A model generated the notes under the pieces. The model saw nothing but the letters and a program-made list of their open reading frames with translations. It had not been told where the DNA came from and did not search any database. Source: Prorocentrum cordatum (Eukaryota > Sar > Dinophyceae > Prorocentrales > Prorocentraceae). Taken from it: a stretch of DNA of 64,000 nucleotides. This document shows positions 10,990 to 22,705 of the stretch, one piece after another. Numbering within the stretch: position 1 is the first letter of the stretch; every line of letters starts with the position of its first letter. Position numbers and translations under genes: made by a program. The DNA lies in the NCBI GenBank assembly GCA_963575745.1, contig CAUYUJ010012758.1, positions 313,501 to 377,500 of the forward strand, read 5' to 3'.

Positions 10990-13005
10990 TCGGCCCCTGC
11001 CCCGGATCAAGCTGAGAGGCGCCGCCAAGGTAGATCCCTCTCGGGGGGGCCCCACCCAGAAGTTCCTCGTCGAAGGAGGATACGCACTCCAATGGCGCAA
11101 TACAGCACCATCCAAGATAGACGGGGTCCTCGCCTCGCCCCCGAGCTGGCAGATCACGCAGACGCACGCATCCGCGAACGCGCGGGATCTCCCCGAGACG
11201 CTAGAGCAGCAGAGCATGTCTGAGCATGCGCCGCTGCAGGTTGCTCTCCCCCATCGCCCACCCCAGCCATCCCCCCTCGCAGCCGGCCCCGAAAGCCGTC
11301 TTCAAACATCCCCCCAGCGCTTGGAAGAACGTTGGGGGAAGCTGAATCCGACGACGACGACGCCTCCGACATGCCGACACGATTACGACTGTTCAAGATG
11401 GCCGTGAGAGAAGCCGCCAGATACGCCCGAAACGCGATGTTCAAGAACGAACCAAACACGACGACGACATCGAAAATCACCCCCTTCCGCTCGATTGCAC
11501 GTGCTGCATGGCGCCAATGCGAGAGCATCTCGCTGTGGACGTTGAGTCTCGCTGCGTCTCCCCGGTGCACCCTGCTTCGCTTGCTTCGGCCAATGGCGCT
11601 CTTCAGTCTGCTGCTGCGGAGGAGGGGCAGAGACTGGTTAGGGATAGCTTACAGTCCGACGACTTGCGGGCGCAAGCAAAGGCACGTAAACGACTTCGCT
11701 TGCCGGCAGAGCGCGGCAAGCTGCGGGCGCCGCTCGACCGCGCTATCCACTTGATTGGCCTGCGCTCCGACGGAAACGCCATCACCTCCCCCGCCCAGAA
11801 CTCCCAGAAGATAATCGAACATCGGGGCCAAGTCTTTGAGCAGAAGAATTTGACAATGTCGCCGCTAACGCGCACCTCTCCCGCCTCCCAAACCACGCCG
11901 ACCTCGCCGACCTCCCACCCCCGTGCTCATAGATGTCCAGTCCTATGTGGCTAGGCAGGCTCGCTCCGCCCCGGGTCCAAATGCGCCCCCCCTTGCACAG
12001 TGCTCGGCAGGCCTCTATCTTGGGATCTCAAGTACGGTGCGATGCTCTGCGGCGGCAGCTGGAAGGGGGCCCCATGCCTATCGGGCACAACAGCATGCTC
12101 GACATTTTCGCTCCCAGAGGAGAAGACCCCGAGGACTCGCCACATGGGGTCGCCAGACAGGTTTCAGAGCTCCGCCCCCAGAGCCTCAAAACCACGGGTA
12201 ACAAGATGATAACAGGCGTTGCGCTCTGGCAACTCAGTCGCCAGCCCCCCCGCCATCGTCAATCACATTCAGAGGGGCTTCGTGGCTACCCGCAAAGTTT
12301 GGAAACAATCTAGTTGAGCTCGACGCTCACGGCCGCATCCACTCCACGCAGCAGCCCACCCCCGCAGCCACGCCTTTCCGCGCAGGGTTCAATTTCGGTC
12401 AGCCCCCCTCCCCCCCAGCTCGGCGCACAGCTGGATCCTCAGAGCAATCAGTGCCATGGCCCTGCCGCCGCCGCCCAAGCTGTTCACGCCCTTTCTTCTC
12501 TCGGGCGCATGCTGCCACGGTACCATGCTTAGAGAGCACACTACGCTTATGGTCCATGTGCTGCCTTTTTTCGAGGATGTCCGAGCTCGGGGCGTCTCCT
12601 CGCGCTGTCGGCTAACCCATGAATGATTGACTTCGACAAACCCACATGCGCCCCTGAACGCGGAGTCATTCGCGCGCGTGCTGGCGGCGTTGGCGCGGCG
12701 CTCATGGACGCGCGACACATGAAGATCATGTATCACAATTTCTCCGTGGCCGAAAGAGCATCGGCGCTGACCTTAAAGATTCGGAAGTGCACCATTGCCC
12801 CCTAGCCGACGCGTTATCTCAGAATTCGGCTGTTGATTATAAGCAGGCCCTTCTATCAAACACACCCCAGCGGCAAGACAATGAGATCGCCGCCATACTG
12901 AAGTATCGGGGGACGCGGTTTGGCCCAAGAGTATCTAATCTGACCTGGAGGTCACCGATTGCAGAGTGGCGATCGACATGCATTGGCTTCGCAGTGATTG
13001 ACGCC
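10990..13005 (+). pseudogene. LINE-type retrotransposon fragment: endonuclease end to RT (decayed)
   Basis: The start shows an endonuclease C-terminus: SKIDGVLASPPSW (about 11108-11150) and MSEHAPLQVAL (about 11218-11250), the latter aligning with the SDH box with Asp changed to Glu. A linker follows (RLRLFKMAVREAARYARNA, about 11378-11440). The RT part includes GHNSMLDIFAPRGEDPEDS (about 12085-12140) and LRPQSLKTTGNKMI (about 12170-12212), then ERASALTLKIRKCTIAP (about 12750-12805), the region just after the usual catalytic aspartates. The tail RYRGTRFGP...WRSPIAEW ends near 13005. The pieces lie in different frames with stops between them. Confidence 0.55.
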
Positions 13006-13576
13006 CCGATCCGCGCCCCATCCCCGCCCACTCGATCGCGCCACAAAGGCGGGCCCGTCGGATCGCAGGGGACCAGCGCGTGGAGCGGTGGGACCTCCAG
13101 CTCGCGAAGATAGACGTCGAAGTCGGGCGTCGCGGCCATCCACGCCGGACTCGTTGGATTCGGCACTGGTGTCTCGAGCTCTGCATCGAACTCGACGCCG
13201 TCGGATTCGCGCAGGAGAAGCCTCATCTGGAAGTCCTCGTGCGCCCGCCACCGCGCCAGCATTCGCATCCCAGCCTGCAACACGAACGCCATGGTGGAGC
13301 ACGCCCCCCGGCCAGCACACACGCCGAGAAGCAGCAGCACCCCACGAGGGAGCCTATGACGAACACGAGCAGGAGAAAGGCGCGGATCCCGCCCAGCTGT
13401 TCCGTCGCGGCCGCCAGACGGCCGCCCTCGACGAAGAGATTGCCGAGCCGCCGCGCCCAGCCCAGCGCTATCTCACTTGTCACGGGGAGAGTGGGCTGGG
13501 CCAAAAACTGTTGGAGCATGGGGCCCGCCGCTCTCGAAAAGGCTTGAGCAGGGCAGGCGGCGGGGGCACATCGCAT
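13005..13576 (-). pseudogene. DIRS-like retroelement 5' end, copy 2 fragment
   Basis: Minus-strand frames show a hydrophobic membrane segment (FLLLVFVIGSLVGCCCF, about 13370-13320), then ARWRAHEDFQMRLLLRE, then ATPDFDVYLREL (about 13140-13100). The same membrane segment and TPD-x-DVY order is present in copy 1 (4380-4660), which supports the call. It abuts the plus-strand LINE tail near 13005 and a GGA/CCT tract on the other side. Confidence 0.45.
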
Positions 13577-13619
13577 CCCGCGCCGTGCAGCGGCCAGACG
13601 ATTGGGTAGGCAATAGCGT

Positions 13620-14045
13620 TCAAAGAGCTACACAGAGGAGGAGGAGGAGGAAGAGGAGGAGGAGGAGGGGGAATCATAAGACATTCTACTCGCAAGCCCC
13701 TAGAGGTCTCGGGAGGCCTCCGCGCATGGTTCAACAACGCGCAGACGGCTGTATCCTCCTCCTCCTCCTCCTCCTCCTCCTCCTCCTCCTCCTCCTCCTC
13801 CTCCTCCTCCATTCCGCTCCTCCCCGTCGTCCTCGTTTTTCTCTTCCTCGTCCTCCTACTTTTCTCCTCGTCGTCCTCCTCGTTCTCACTCCTCCTCCTC
13901 CTCCCTGATCCTCCTCCCTCCTCCTCCCTCCCGTTCCTCCGCCTCCTCCTCCTCCTCCTCCTCCTCCTCCTCCTCCTCCTCCTCCTCCTCCTCCTCCTCC
14001 TCCTCATCATCATCCTCATCCTCATCCTTCTCCTCCTCCTCGCGC
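13620..14045. repeat. CCT microsatellite tract
   Basis: Polypyrimidine CCT/CTC runs on the plus strand at 13752-13812 and 13890-14045, with a short GGA block at 13634-13672. Both strands give long artefact frames. Confidence 0.9.
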
Positions 14046-14391
14046 GTGGCCTGCGACCAAAAGTTGTCTCTGTGATCCTATCGCCGCCAGGCTCGCTGGA
14101 CGAGCCACCTCGCGGTGGGAATGCCTTGAACTGCCCGCTCACGGGGCACGGGGGCGCCTTTGAAGATACCTCTAAGCTGCTGATAAAGTACAGTCGCAGC
14201 AACTGTGGTGATCATGGACGGTGGCGAGGGAGACGAAGGACCGAAACGAGCAACAGGACAGCGGGGGAGATGGGGACGGGGCGGACCAGGGAAGGAGGTC
14301 ACGAAGGACTAGATCGAGAAGCTTAAGGAAAACATGGCATGACCAGGTGGGCTGCAGGCTGTCATCACCGCATGAACAAACAACACAGGGC

Positions 14392-15300
14392 TCAATCTGC
14401 TGACAGTTGCGCGCTGTGGTCCACGTGCCCATCCATGTGCGAAGGACAGCGGAAACACTCGGGATCGACATCTGGATCAGAGCAGCACGAGTTGAGGGCC
14501 AACCTCTGACGCCTCTTCTTCCGATATGGGCAACCAGGATGCGAGCCTACGAGCGAAGATATCATGAAACCTGTCGGGACAAAACGCTGGGAACACCTGC
14601 CGGTGCAGGAAACCTTGAAGCTTAGACCTTGTCGCGTGAGCGCGTTCGAGGAGGAACGAAGAGGACGAAGAGATAGCAGGGGCACGAGCAGCAGCGAGTC
14701 GAGGACAGAGGACAGGGTGAGAAGTGATGAGCTCACATCTGAGAGGCTTAGGACATCCCAGGGTCGCGTTCTGTAGACATTCTGCGAAGGAGGGCTGGAT
14801 CCAGAAACTCGGGGCCGACTTGCGGGCCGCCTGCTCGGGTAGGGCCAAAGCCTCTTCCGCAGCAGCACTGAAACGGGGAGTAAGGGACTCCTCAACAGCA
14901 AAATGAAGTTTCGCAGCCCTCATCATCTGCGCAGAAGTTGAAGAAATCAAATGCGGAATGGCGGGGCCGCCCCAGGCAGCGAGCTGACGCCAGCCGAGCA
15001 GAACGGAGCGTGCTGTAGCATGGCGAGGGCGATGGTCTCTTGGTGGGGGAAAGAGGAGGGGGGGGGGAAGGCGCTGACCAACGTACGAGAGGACAGAGGA
15101 GATTCGTGATGCGCAGAGAAAACAGTTGAACTCCGCGCAGCCTGCGGCGAGAGCCCGCCGGCGGGGGAGATGGTGAACGCGGACCGGCCAGCGCTGGCGG
15201 CGCCGTTGGGCCCACTGGATGGGACAGCGACTCCTTCTAAAGGGCTTGTGTGAGGTTCGGGGAGGATGGAGGCTGGCCCAGGGCGGCGATGGCTCATCGT
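14392..15300 (-). pseudogene. LINE 3' part (post-RT region), decayed
   Basis: Minus-strand translations include SRISSVLSYVGQRLPPP (about 15100-15050), then LLGWRQLAAWGGPAIPHLI and AAKLHFAV (about 15000-14900), and a Cys/His-bearing end DPECFRCPSHMDGH (about 14470-14430). The VLSYV-x-Q block followed by a GGP-rich block is the pattern downstream of RT in dinoflagellate LINEs as I know them. Frames are broken. Host-gene alternatives cannot be excluded for the last 150 bp. Confidence 0.4.
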
Positions 15301-16145
15301 GGGCGGCGAGGACGACGGTGACGTGAACGTGCTGGCGGATTTTGACACATGCGAGTGGTTCATGGTCCACGACACGTTCAGTGTCGCGAAAGCCGGTGGG
15401 AAGTGCTACTTGGTGAAGTCCGCGACGGAGAAGTAGGCCGAGAGCTCGCTGGACGCGCGAGCGTTGCCAGTCTTGCGCGGCTTCGATGGCGACTGGCGGC
15501 GCGCCTTCAAGGACGCAGCGTGGGGCAGTCCAAGACGGCGTGGCCGGGGTGGCCCGCGAAGGGGCCGCGGACCGCGCTGCGATGCGTCCGCTTCCTCGCG
15601 GAGTAGGATGCCCACCCGCGCGCCAGGCGCAGCATGTGGCGCGCGGAGCGCGGGCTGTCGGCGAGTGACACGGGCGTCTCGGACCACGAGCTGGCGATGA
15701 GGGCGCTGGAGCTGGGCACCAGCTTCGACCAGCTCAACTTGATTGAGCTGGCGTTGGTGGGGCTGTTGGTTCGGCGCGCTCAGTTAGCGGAGTGGCGCCA
15801 CCGAGAGAGGCTGCTCAAGAGAAGCGGCGACGAGTACTTGGAGGACGAGCACCTGTACACGGGGACCTCGGAGACGCGGGGGCTCCTCATAGCGCGCCCT
15901 CTGCTGGTGGACCACATCTACGTAAGCGGAGCTGCACAAAGAGGCGACGCTCATGAAGGAGAAGCGGACGCTCCGCGAGGAGCGGACGCCGCCGCGCGGG
16001 CAGGGCGGTGCCGGCGGCGGCGGCAGGAGCAAGGCGCTGGACGACAAGGCGGCAGCTCAGGTCGCGGAGATCAACAAGCTCCAGGCGAAGGTCAAAGGCC
16101 CCCCAGGCGGCAAACATGCCGGAGGAGGGGGCGGGGCCAGTTGAA
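15280..16145 (+). pseudogene. DIRS-like retroelement, gag-like part (copy 3)
   Basis: Blocks in order: VNVLADFDTCEWFMVHDTFS (about 15322-15380), GPRTALRCVRFLAE (about 15565-15604), ERGLSASDTGVSDHELAMRA (about 15645-15705), FDQLNLIELALV (about 15726-15762), RRAQLAEWRHRERLLKR (about 15774-15822) and, in another frame, EKRTLREERTPP (about 15958-15992). GPRT and R-[KR]-A-[EQ]-L are shared with copy 1. A stop at 15434 and later frame changes mark it as decayed. It continues into the RT part downstream. Confidence 0.55.
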
Positions 16146-16429
16146 TCCATGGTGGTCGCCCGGGAGTTGCTGCCGTGCTCAGTGCCTGCCCCTGGCCGAC
16201 CTCCAGATGGCGTCGGCTGCCGGGTGATGCGCTCTCGGGCGCGACAGCGTCAGCACGTTGGTCAGTGGCTCTCAGAGGTTTTGCACGTTGTCAATTCATT
16301 GCACAGCCATGGCGCTCCTCGACTCCTCGACAGGATCTCCGAGCGTCGTGCCCCCAGCTCGCGGGCATTGACCACGTCCGCGACATCATCGCGGAAGCAG
16401 GTCCCCCACCTTATTCAGGAGCGGCAGCC

Positions 16430-17800
16430 TTCGCAGAGCTGCGCCCACACTTGCTGGGATATGCAAAAGACACCGTGCGCCGAGCCACCTACTCCGATGG
16501 GGGGGGCTCCCTGCCGCCGACGGCGGGCGGGCAGCGCGACGGTGCTGCGTGCTCGTCGGGACGGGCCCGCGATCTATGGGTAGGCTGGCGGAAGCATCTT
16601 ATTCGTGATGATGAGCCCGCGGATGGCCCTCGTCTTCGCCCTTCCCCAGATCCAAGATTAGCGCAGTGCAAGCGGGCCCTCTCACGCTTCGTCGGGCAGC
16701 CGCTAGACCAGGGCCGCATCGACCTGGGCGAGCGGGCCGAGGCGGCGGCGGGCACCTTCTTCGCTTTCAAGAGCGACAAGCGGACCCCCCGCATGATCGC
16801 CGACACCCGGGCGGCCAACACACGTTTTAGACCGCCGGCCTACTCTCAGTTGCCGACCGCGGGCGCATGGAGCAACCCGACGGCACTGGAGGGCAAGTCT
16901 CTGCACCGGGCCCAGATGGACGTGGATAACGCGTTCTACAGGATTGCCACTCCGCCTGGGCTGCGCAACCACTACGGCCGCCCGCCGTCGACCTCGACAC
17001 CCGCCTTGCCGATTGGCCCGCCCTGGGCGCGCAGCTGCCGGCTGGGCGCAAGGCGCCCCCGCGGCTGGTAGCCCTTGCGATGGGCTGGAGCTGGGGCCTC
17101 TTCTTCTGTCCGCAGATGGCGGAGACCCAGGTGATCCAGAGCGGGCTGGCTACTCGGGAGCGGCTGGCGCGTGACCGGCACCCCGCGCCCTGCTTGGAGC
17201 AGGGGCCCGCCGCCGCGGCGCGCGCGGACGGGGCCGCGGCCATCGGGCTCGACCACGCCGAGAGGGTGGAGACGGCCCAGCGGGCGCGCGCCACCCTCGA
17301 CGCGGCGGGCCTGCAGGGCAAGGGACTCGAGGCGCCTTCCGCAGAGGCGAAGTTCACCGGCCTGACGTTCGACGAGGCGAGGGGCCGCGTCGGGCTCAGC
17401 CGCCGCCGCATGTGGCGCACCCGCCTGAGCATGCTGCACGCTGCCGACCGCGGGCCCGCATCGGGCGACGAGCTGCGGGCGCTCCCCGGCCACTTCACCC
17501 GGGGCGCGCTGGCGCGGAGGGAGTTCTTGTTTATCTTATCCGCGGCACTTGGGCCGGAGGGCGGCGGCGCCGACTGCGGAGCGCCGTGGAGGCGGAATTC
17601 CGCGCGGCAGCCGCGCTCATCGCGTTCGGCCAAGTGGATTGCCGCCGCCGCCCCGACCTTTTGGCGCTGGCGACCGACGCCCGCGGCGCGACGGCCTGCG
17701 ACGCGGGCGGGCGCGGCGTGGCGAGCCGCGCCTGGAACCCGAGCGACGTCGCCAATCTTGCGCCCAGGCAGAGCGGCGGCGGCACCGCGTGTCCGAGGCC
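16430..17800 (+). pseudogene. DIRS-like reverse transcriptase and RNase H region (decayed)
   Basis: RT fingers and palm are visible in one frame: FFAFKSDKRTPRMIADTR (about 16758-16812) and QMDVDNAFYRIA (about 16914-16950), where the first Asp is motif A. After a frame change come ALAMGWSWGLFFCPQM (about 17071-17118) and KFTGLTFDEARGRVGL (about 17350-17398). The position of the usual YxDD/YVDN box reads RADGAAAIGLD (about 17221-17255), so the catalytic aspartates of motif C are lost. LALATDARGATACD (about 17660-17702) resembles an RNase H start. No recombinase follows before the minus-strand LINE ORF1 begins. Confidence 0.55.
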
Positions 17801-17949
17801 GCGTCGGCGCGGGCGCGCGCGCTCGGGCTGTCGGAGCACCCAGCCGTCTTTCGGACTTTGCACGACCAGAAGAGGCAGAGCGACAGACGGAGCGATCCCA
17901 GCCCCGAGCAGGTTCCATCGCCTTTATCGAGGCCGCCGCAGCACACTTC

Positions 17950-18723
17950 TGAGGTCGACCAGTCTTTGGGGGACATGTACTTGGGGCCGGTCTCGCTCGA
18001 GAAAATCACCTCGAGTCGCGTCGGCGACTTCGATGCGCGGCAGCTCTGGGTCAAAGGTAGATTCAGTAGAGCCGAGAACATCATCCGTCTGGAGGGCACG
18101 GGGTCGCGTTCGGCGCTCGACATCAACTTCGGGCTGCCTCTCGGCGGGGGCGCAAACTGCCCGCGTTGCGCGACAACCTGGGCCTGGCACTGGCCTTGGG
18201 AAAGGGGCGGGCGACCGCCCCGAAGGTGAACAAGGCTTGCCGTGATCTCGCGCGCCTCCTGCGCCCGGGCCAAAGCCGCGATCTTGTCCGTCAATATCCG
18301 GCGGACGTTTGCATGTCTCTCGGTCTCGGGAAGCGTCTTGAGCGCGTGTTCGCACTCTTGTATCGTAACGACAGCGTCGGCAGTCGCACCGACTTTGGCT
18401 TGATTCCCGCTCCCAGGCCCCCTTGGATGCATGGGAGGAGTGGGCTTGGTTGGACTGGTAGCCGCCGTGGCCGCCGTAGTCCCAGATTCTCCCGTCAGAC
18501 TTGACAGAGGTGGATTCGAAAGTGGCGAACCTGGCCACTCTGGCCAAAAGTCATCAAGGGTCATGCGAGAGGGAGGCACTTGCGCTGGGAACTGATTGGG
18601 AACCCCTGCCCCATTCAAACTCGTCCTCGACGCTGTCACCCAACTTCTCTTCAACCCGCACCGCCTGCACTTACTCTTACCTTTCGGATTTTCGAATTGG
18701 CATGAGCACGGCCACCACTGCAT
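17950..18723 (-). pseudogene. LINE ORF1-like with Cys-rich finger and coiled coil (partial)
   Basis: The minus-strand frame begins MQWWPCSCQFENPKGKSKCR at 18723. The spacing resembles a RanBP2-type zinc finger (W, C-x-C, N, C-x2-C) but is one residue short between the first cysteines. A Pro/Thr-rich linker follows, then a coiled-coil-like segment TIQECEHALKTLPETERHAN (about 18360-18300). The frame runs on into DNA that matches the plus-strand element, so its true end is near 17950. Likely the N-terminal ORF of a LINE; the downstream endonuclease is absent. Confidence 0.4.
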
Positions 18724-18869
18724 CTTCCATCCCTCACTTGCCTACCAATTCCACGCCACCGTGAACTACCATGACTCAAGTGTAAAGGGAACGGTGTTGC
18801 AGTACTGGGATTGACCCCTTCAGCCCCCCTTCAGCTCTTGACTCCCCCTCCTCGCCTCGAGAACGCCTC

Positions 18870-19065
18870 CTCTTGCTCCTCCTCCTCCTCCTCCTCCTCC
18901 TCCTCCTCCTCCTCCTCCTCCTCCTCCTCCTCCTGCTCCTGCTCCTCCTGTTCCTCCTGCTCCTCCTCCCTCCTCCTCCTCCTCCTCCTCCTCCTCTTCC
19001 TCCTCCTCCTCCTCCTCCTCCTCCTCCTCCTCCTCCTCCTCCTCCTCCTCCTCCTCCTCCTCCTG
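18870..19065. repeat. (CCT)n microsatellite
   Basis: Nearly pure CCT on the plus strand with a few TGC interruptions near 18935-18965. Confidence 0.95.
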
Positions 19066-19329
19066 GACCCCATCTTTCCGCGCCACTGTTTGATCCCGAT
19101 CGATCCGTGAGGGCCAGGGCTCGAGCTAAACGGTGTCTTGGCGATTTCGTGGACCGTTTTCGTTTTGATTCAATGTTGCACCACAGGCGGAACGAAGACT
19201 GAACGAGAGAAATCGAAAACAGAACGAAAACGGAAAACATTGTTTAGCTCAAGCCTTGATGAGGGTCCCAGGACCCAGAATATGGGCGAGAAGAACCGTT
19301 GTGAAGAAGGTGCAGCGCGGGGATCCCCA

Positions 19330-19525
19330 AAGCAAAAAGAACATGAGTAAAGATGTTTGGAGGTCCGCTCGGATTTCTTGGATCTGCGCTGCACTACCCT
19401 CCCTGGCGCGAGGAGCGCACCATGGGCGGCGCCGGAGGCGCCGCCAGATGGGGGGGCCCAGGCGCCGACCCAAGAAGTCCGCGCGGACCGTCGAAAGATG
19501 ATGTTCATGCCATGATTTCCGTCTT
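19330..19525. repeat. foldback element, family A copy 1
   Basis: The left arm (GAACATGAGTAAAG...CTCGGATTTCTTGGATCTGC) and right arm (GACCCAAGAAGTCCGCGCGG...GATGTTCATGCC) form an imperfect inverted repeat of about 60 bp. The centre is palindromic (GGCGCCGGAGGCGCC). Related copies at 20690-20890 and 31695-31865. Confidence 0.55.
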
Positions 19526-19854
19526 CGACTTGGCATCGTTCGGACGTGCGCATGTGTTTTCCTTCGGCGAGGAGCATCCTCCACCATCGACCCAACAAAG
19601 CATGCACGGGACCGAAAATCTACACGGGGAGTTGACGTCCGAGCGATGGCAAGTCGAAGGAGTTCGGGGTCGTCTCGGCGGACCGCTTGGGCGCGTCGGG
19701 GCCCCGCGGGCTTTGGCCGCCCTCGCAGACGGCGAACCGAAAGGGGGCGGCGGGCTGCCGCCGCTCTTGCGCAGCGCGCCCGATCGGGGGGAGCGCGGGC
19801 CCCGTCCGAGTGCCGCCCCAGGGCGGATCCAGACGGCCGGCGCCTCGACCTCAA

Positions 19855-20360
19855 CCTCAGCCTCCTCCTCTTCCTCTTCCCCTTCCTCCTCTTCATCCTC
19901 CCTCCTCTTCCTCCTCCCTCCTCTTCCTCCTCCTCCTCCTGCTACTGCTGCTGCTCCTCCTGCTGCTGATGATCCTCCTCCTCTTCCTCATCCTCCTCCT
20001 CCTTTTCCTCCCTCCTCCTCCTCCTTTTCCTCCTCCTCCTCCTTTTCCTCCTCCTGCTCCTCCTGCTCCTCCTTTTCCTCCTCCTGCTCCTCCTGTTCCT
20101 CCTCCTCCTCCTTTTCCTCTCCTCCTCCTTTTCCTCCTCCTCCTCCTCCTCCTCCTCCTCCTCCTCCTCCTTCTCTCCTCCTCCTCCTCCTCCTCCTCCT
20201 CCTCCTCCTCCTCCTCCTCCTCCTCCTCCTCCTCCTCCTCCTCCCTCCTCCTCCTCCTCCTCCTCCTCCTCCTCCGCCTCCTTCCCCCTCTCCTCCTCCT
20301 CCGCCCTCCCTCCCTTCCTCCCTCCCTGCCTCCCTCCCTACCTCCCTCCCTCCCTCAACC
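19855..20360. repeat. (CCT)n/(TTTTCC)n microsatellite tract
   Basis: About 500 bp of polypyrimidine on the plus strand. It ends in CCCTCCCTCCCT. Confidence 0.95.
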
Positions 20361-20689
20361 CAGTCGTCCCAGGGCGGGCCCCGTCCAAGTGCCGCCCCAC
20401 TTGTTTTGACGTGGCAATCTCGAGGTGCAAAAAGCTGATAATTATTGCGCTGAGACTAGTTTCGCTCGTGGTGCCCGTCGGTCCGCAGACGAGCCTCAGC
20501 TGGCAGCAGTGCGCCAGCGATCTACAACCAAGATGCGGTGGCAATAACATCTGGTTTCATGTGTCCTTGTGACACCCTTCCTGCACGCCCGAAGGCGGAT
20601 CCAGACAGCCGGCGTCTCGATCGAAAAAGTCGAGGCGGGCGTGATCTGTTGGCCGACCTGACGAACGCCAGGACCTCAGGGTTCGGCGA

Positions 20690-20890
20690 CGTCCGAGAAA
20701 GGAAAATTTGCATACACGTTCGGAGCTCCGCGCGGATTGCTCTGGTCGGCGCTTGGCCCCCCTGGCGGCGCCTCCAGCGCCACCCCTGGCAAGCTCCGCA
20801 CGACAGGAACGGGGGGGGGTCCAGCGCAGATCCAAGAAATCAGCGCGGAGATCCGGAAGTTTCTGTTTATGTCATTTTCTCTTCCTCTAG
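20690..20890. repeat. foldback element, family A copy 2
   Basis: The left arm around CGGAGCTCCGCGCGGATTG and right arm around AATCAGCGCGGAGATCCGG pair imperfectly. Outside the arms a ~52-bp direct repeat (GTGATCTGTTGGCCGACCTG at 20641, GTGATTTGTTTGCCGATTTG at about 20898) brackets the element. Confidence 0.55.
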
Positions 20891-21099
20891 AGATAGACGT
20901 GATTTGTTTGCCGATTTGGCGGACGCCAGGATCTCAGGGTCCGACGCCGGGATCTGTTCGCGGAGCGGTTCCCGGGGACTTGTCTGGGTGTCGCCGGGGT
21001 GGCCCCCAGGTCCTGCAGGTCTTGGAGGGCGCCGAGGCCGCGTCCGACCCGAGGAGCCCGCCCGCGTTGCCCTCTGGCGTCGTCGTCGCCGTCGCCGTC

Positions 21100-21320
21100 G
21101 GAGGAGGAGGAGGAGGAGGAGGGAGGGGGAGGAGGAGGAGGAGGAGGAGGAGGAGGAGGAGGAGGAGGAGGAGGAGGAGGAGGAGGAGGAGACGGAGGAG
21201 GAGGAGGAGGAAGAGCAGGAGAAAGAGGAGGAGAAAGAGCAGGAGAAAGAGGAGGAGAAAGAGCAGGAGAAAGAGGAGGAGGAGAAGCAGGCGGAGAAAG
21301 AAGAGGAGGAGGAGGAGGAG
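21100..21320. repeat. (GGA)n / (GGAGAAAGAGCA)n tract
   Basis: GGA runs on the plus strand, then a tandem unit GGAGGAGAAAGAGCAGGAGA repeated about three times at 21215-21290. Confidence 0.9.
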
Positions 21321-21504
21321 CCAGTTTTCTGACGATGTGATGTTTGTCAATTTCGACGTTTCTTCTCGATCTGGGCTTCCGCAGGCCGTTTTAGGGCCCT
21401 GAGGCCATCAAAAATGGACTCAGGCCAAAGAACTACCTCTGGAGAAGGTCGAGACCTTTGGGGCCGCGGATTGAGAAATCACGTCGTCAGATGTCTGAGG
21501 AGGA

Positions 21505-21995
21505 GGAGGAGGAGGAGGAGGAGCGAGCGAGCGAGCGAGCGAGCGAGCGAGAAGCCTAGCGCCAGACGGCGCGCGAGCAAGGAGGAGGAAAAGGATCGAA
21601 CATCGGGACACGTCAGGTTCGAGTTTGCCAGGACTCGGGTTCACCGCCGCTTCTTGAGGGTCCCGACGTGAGCTTACACGGTCCCGCCTTCTTCAGATGC
21701 TTCAAACGAGGGTTCGCGTCAAGTTTCAGATTAGGTCCCGTAATTTTGCCGACGGCCACGTCCGGCAATTTCGAGACCCCACAGAAGGCCCACGCACGTC
21801 TCCTGGAGAGGAGGAGCATCGGAGGAGGAGGAGGAGGAGGAGGAGGAGGATCAGGAGGAGGAGGAGGAGGAGGAGAAGGAGACGGAGGAGGAGGAGACGG
21901 AGGAGGAGGAGGAGGAGGGGAGGTAGGAGGAGGAGGAGGAGGAGGAGGAGGGAGCTAGGAGGAGGAGGAGGAGGAGGAGGAGGAGGAGCAGCAGC
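21505..21995. repeat. GGA, GAGC and GGA tracts
   Basis: GGA at 21500-21525, (GAGC)n at 21524-21550, unique DNA, then GGA at 21815-21990 with GGAGAC variants. Unique parts between show no gene. Confidence 0.85.
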
Positions 21996-21999
21996 AGAC

Positions 22000-22529
22000 T
22001 GGGGCAGGCTTTCCTGTTGTGCACCTGCCCGGGGGGAGGGCTCTGGAGCTCGTGCCCCCCCGTGGGCGCCGCCGGGCTTCGCCCCGAGGTCCTGCTCGCG
22101 GAGTCCAGGGCGGGCCCAGGCCTCTGCGGCTCCGAGGGCGCGAGCCCGATGTGTCAGGCGATCGCAGACACGGATCAGGGGGGCGTGGAGTAGCGCCGGG
22201 TCCCGCTTCCACGGGAAATCCCCGAATGTGTGGTGCTTGCGATGCCTGCGCCCGCGGCCGTGCGCCCTCCCACCCCTCGAGGTCGGAGGCCTCTTGGGGC
22301 AGCCTCGAGCCGGCCCGGGGCCTCCCGGGGGACCTCCCCTGAGATCCGAGCGATGCGATTTTCTCGCACTGGGCGTTTTCGCCCAGCCCGCTGCTCGCCC
22401 CCCTGCCGAATTCAGCGCCCCCGCCCCCCCTGGGGCTGCCGGCGAGGCGGGCGGGACAGGCGCAGGCGCAGTTCGGCGCAGGCGGGATGGGCGGGATTGC
22501 GACAGCGCTTCTCTCGGCGGCGAGCGAAG
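22000..22529. other. GC-rich stretch, nothing recognised
   Basis: Pro/Arg/Gly-rich frames on both strands with no motif. No RNA gene seen. Confidence 0.4.
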
Positions 22530-22705
22530 GGGGGGGATGGGAAGTGAGAAGGAGAAGGCCTCAGAAGGCGGCGGGACTTCTTGGAAGCCCTCGCGCCTTC
22601 CGAGCGGTTCTCTGCTTCTTCGGGGAGGATTCCGAAAACCTCTCAGAAGGCCGGAGGACTTCGCACCTCCTGAGAGGGCTTTCTCCTTCTCACCTGCCCC
22701 CCCGG
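22530..22705. repeat. foldback element, family B copy 2
   Basis: GGGAAGTGAGAAGGAGAAGG at the left and CTTTCTCCTTCTCACCTGCC at the right are inverted repeats. The left flank CTCGGCGGCGAGCG is the complement of the right flank of copy 1 (7985-8000), so the two copies are in opposite orientation. Confidence 0.6.

Noticed and set aside
19353-20438. 361-residue plus-strand frame
   Set aside because: Mostly translated CCT tract plus a foldback element.
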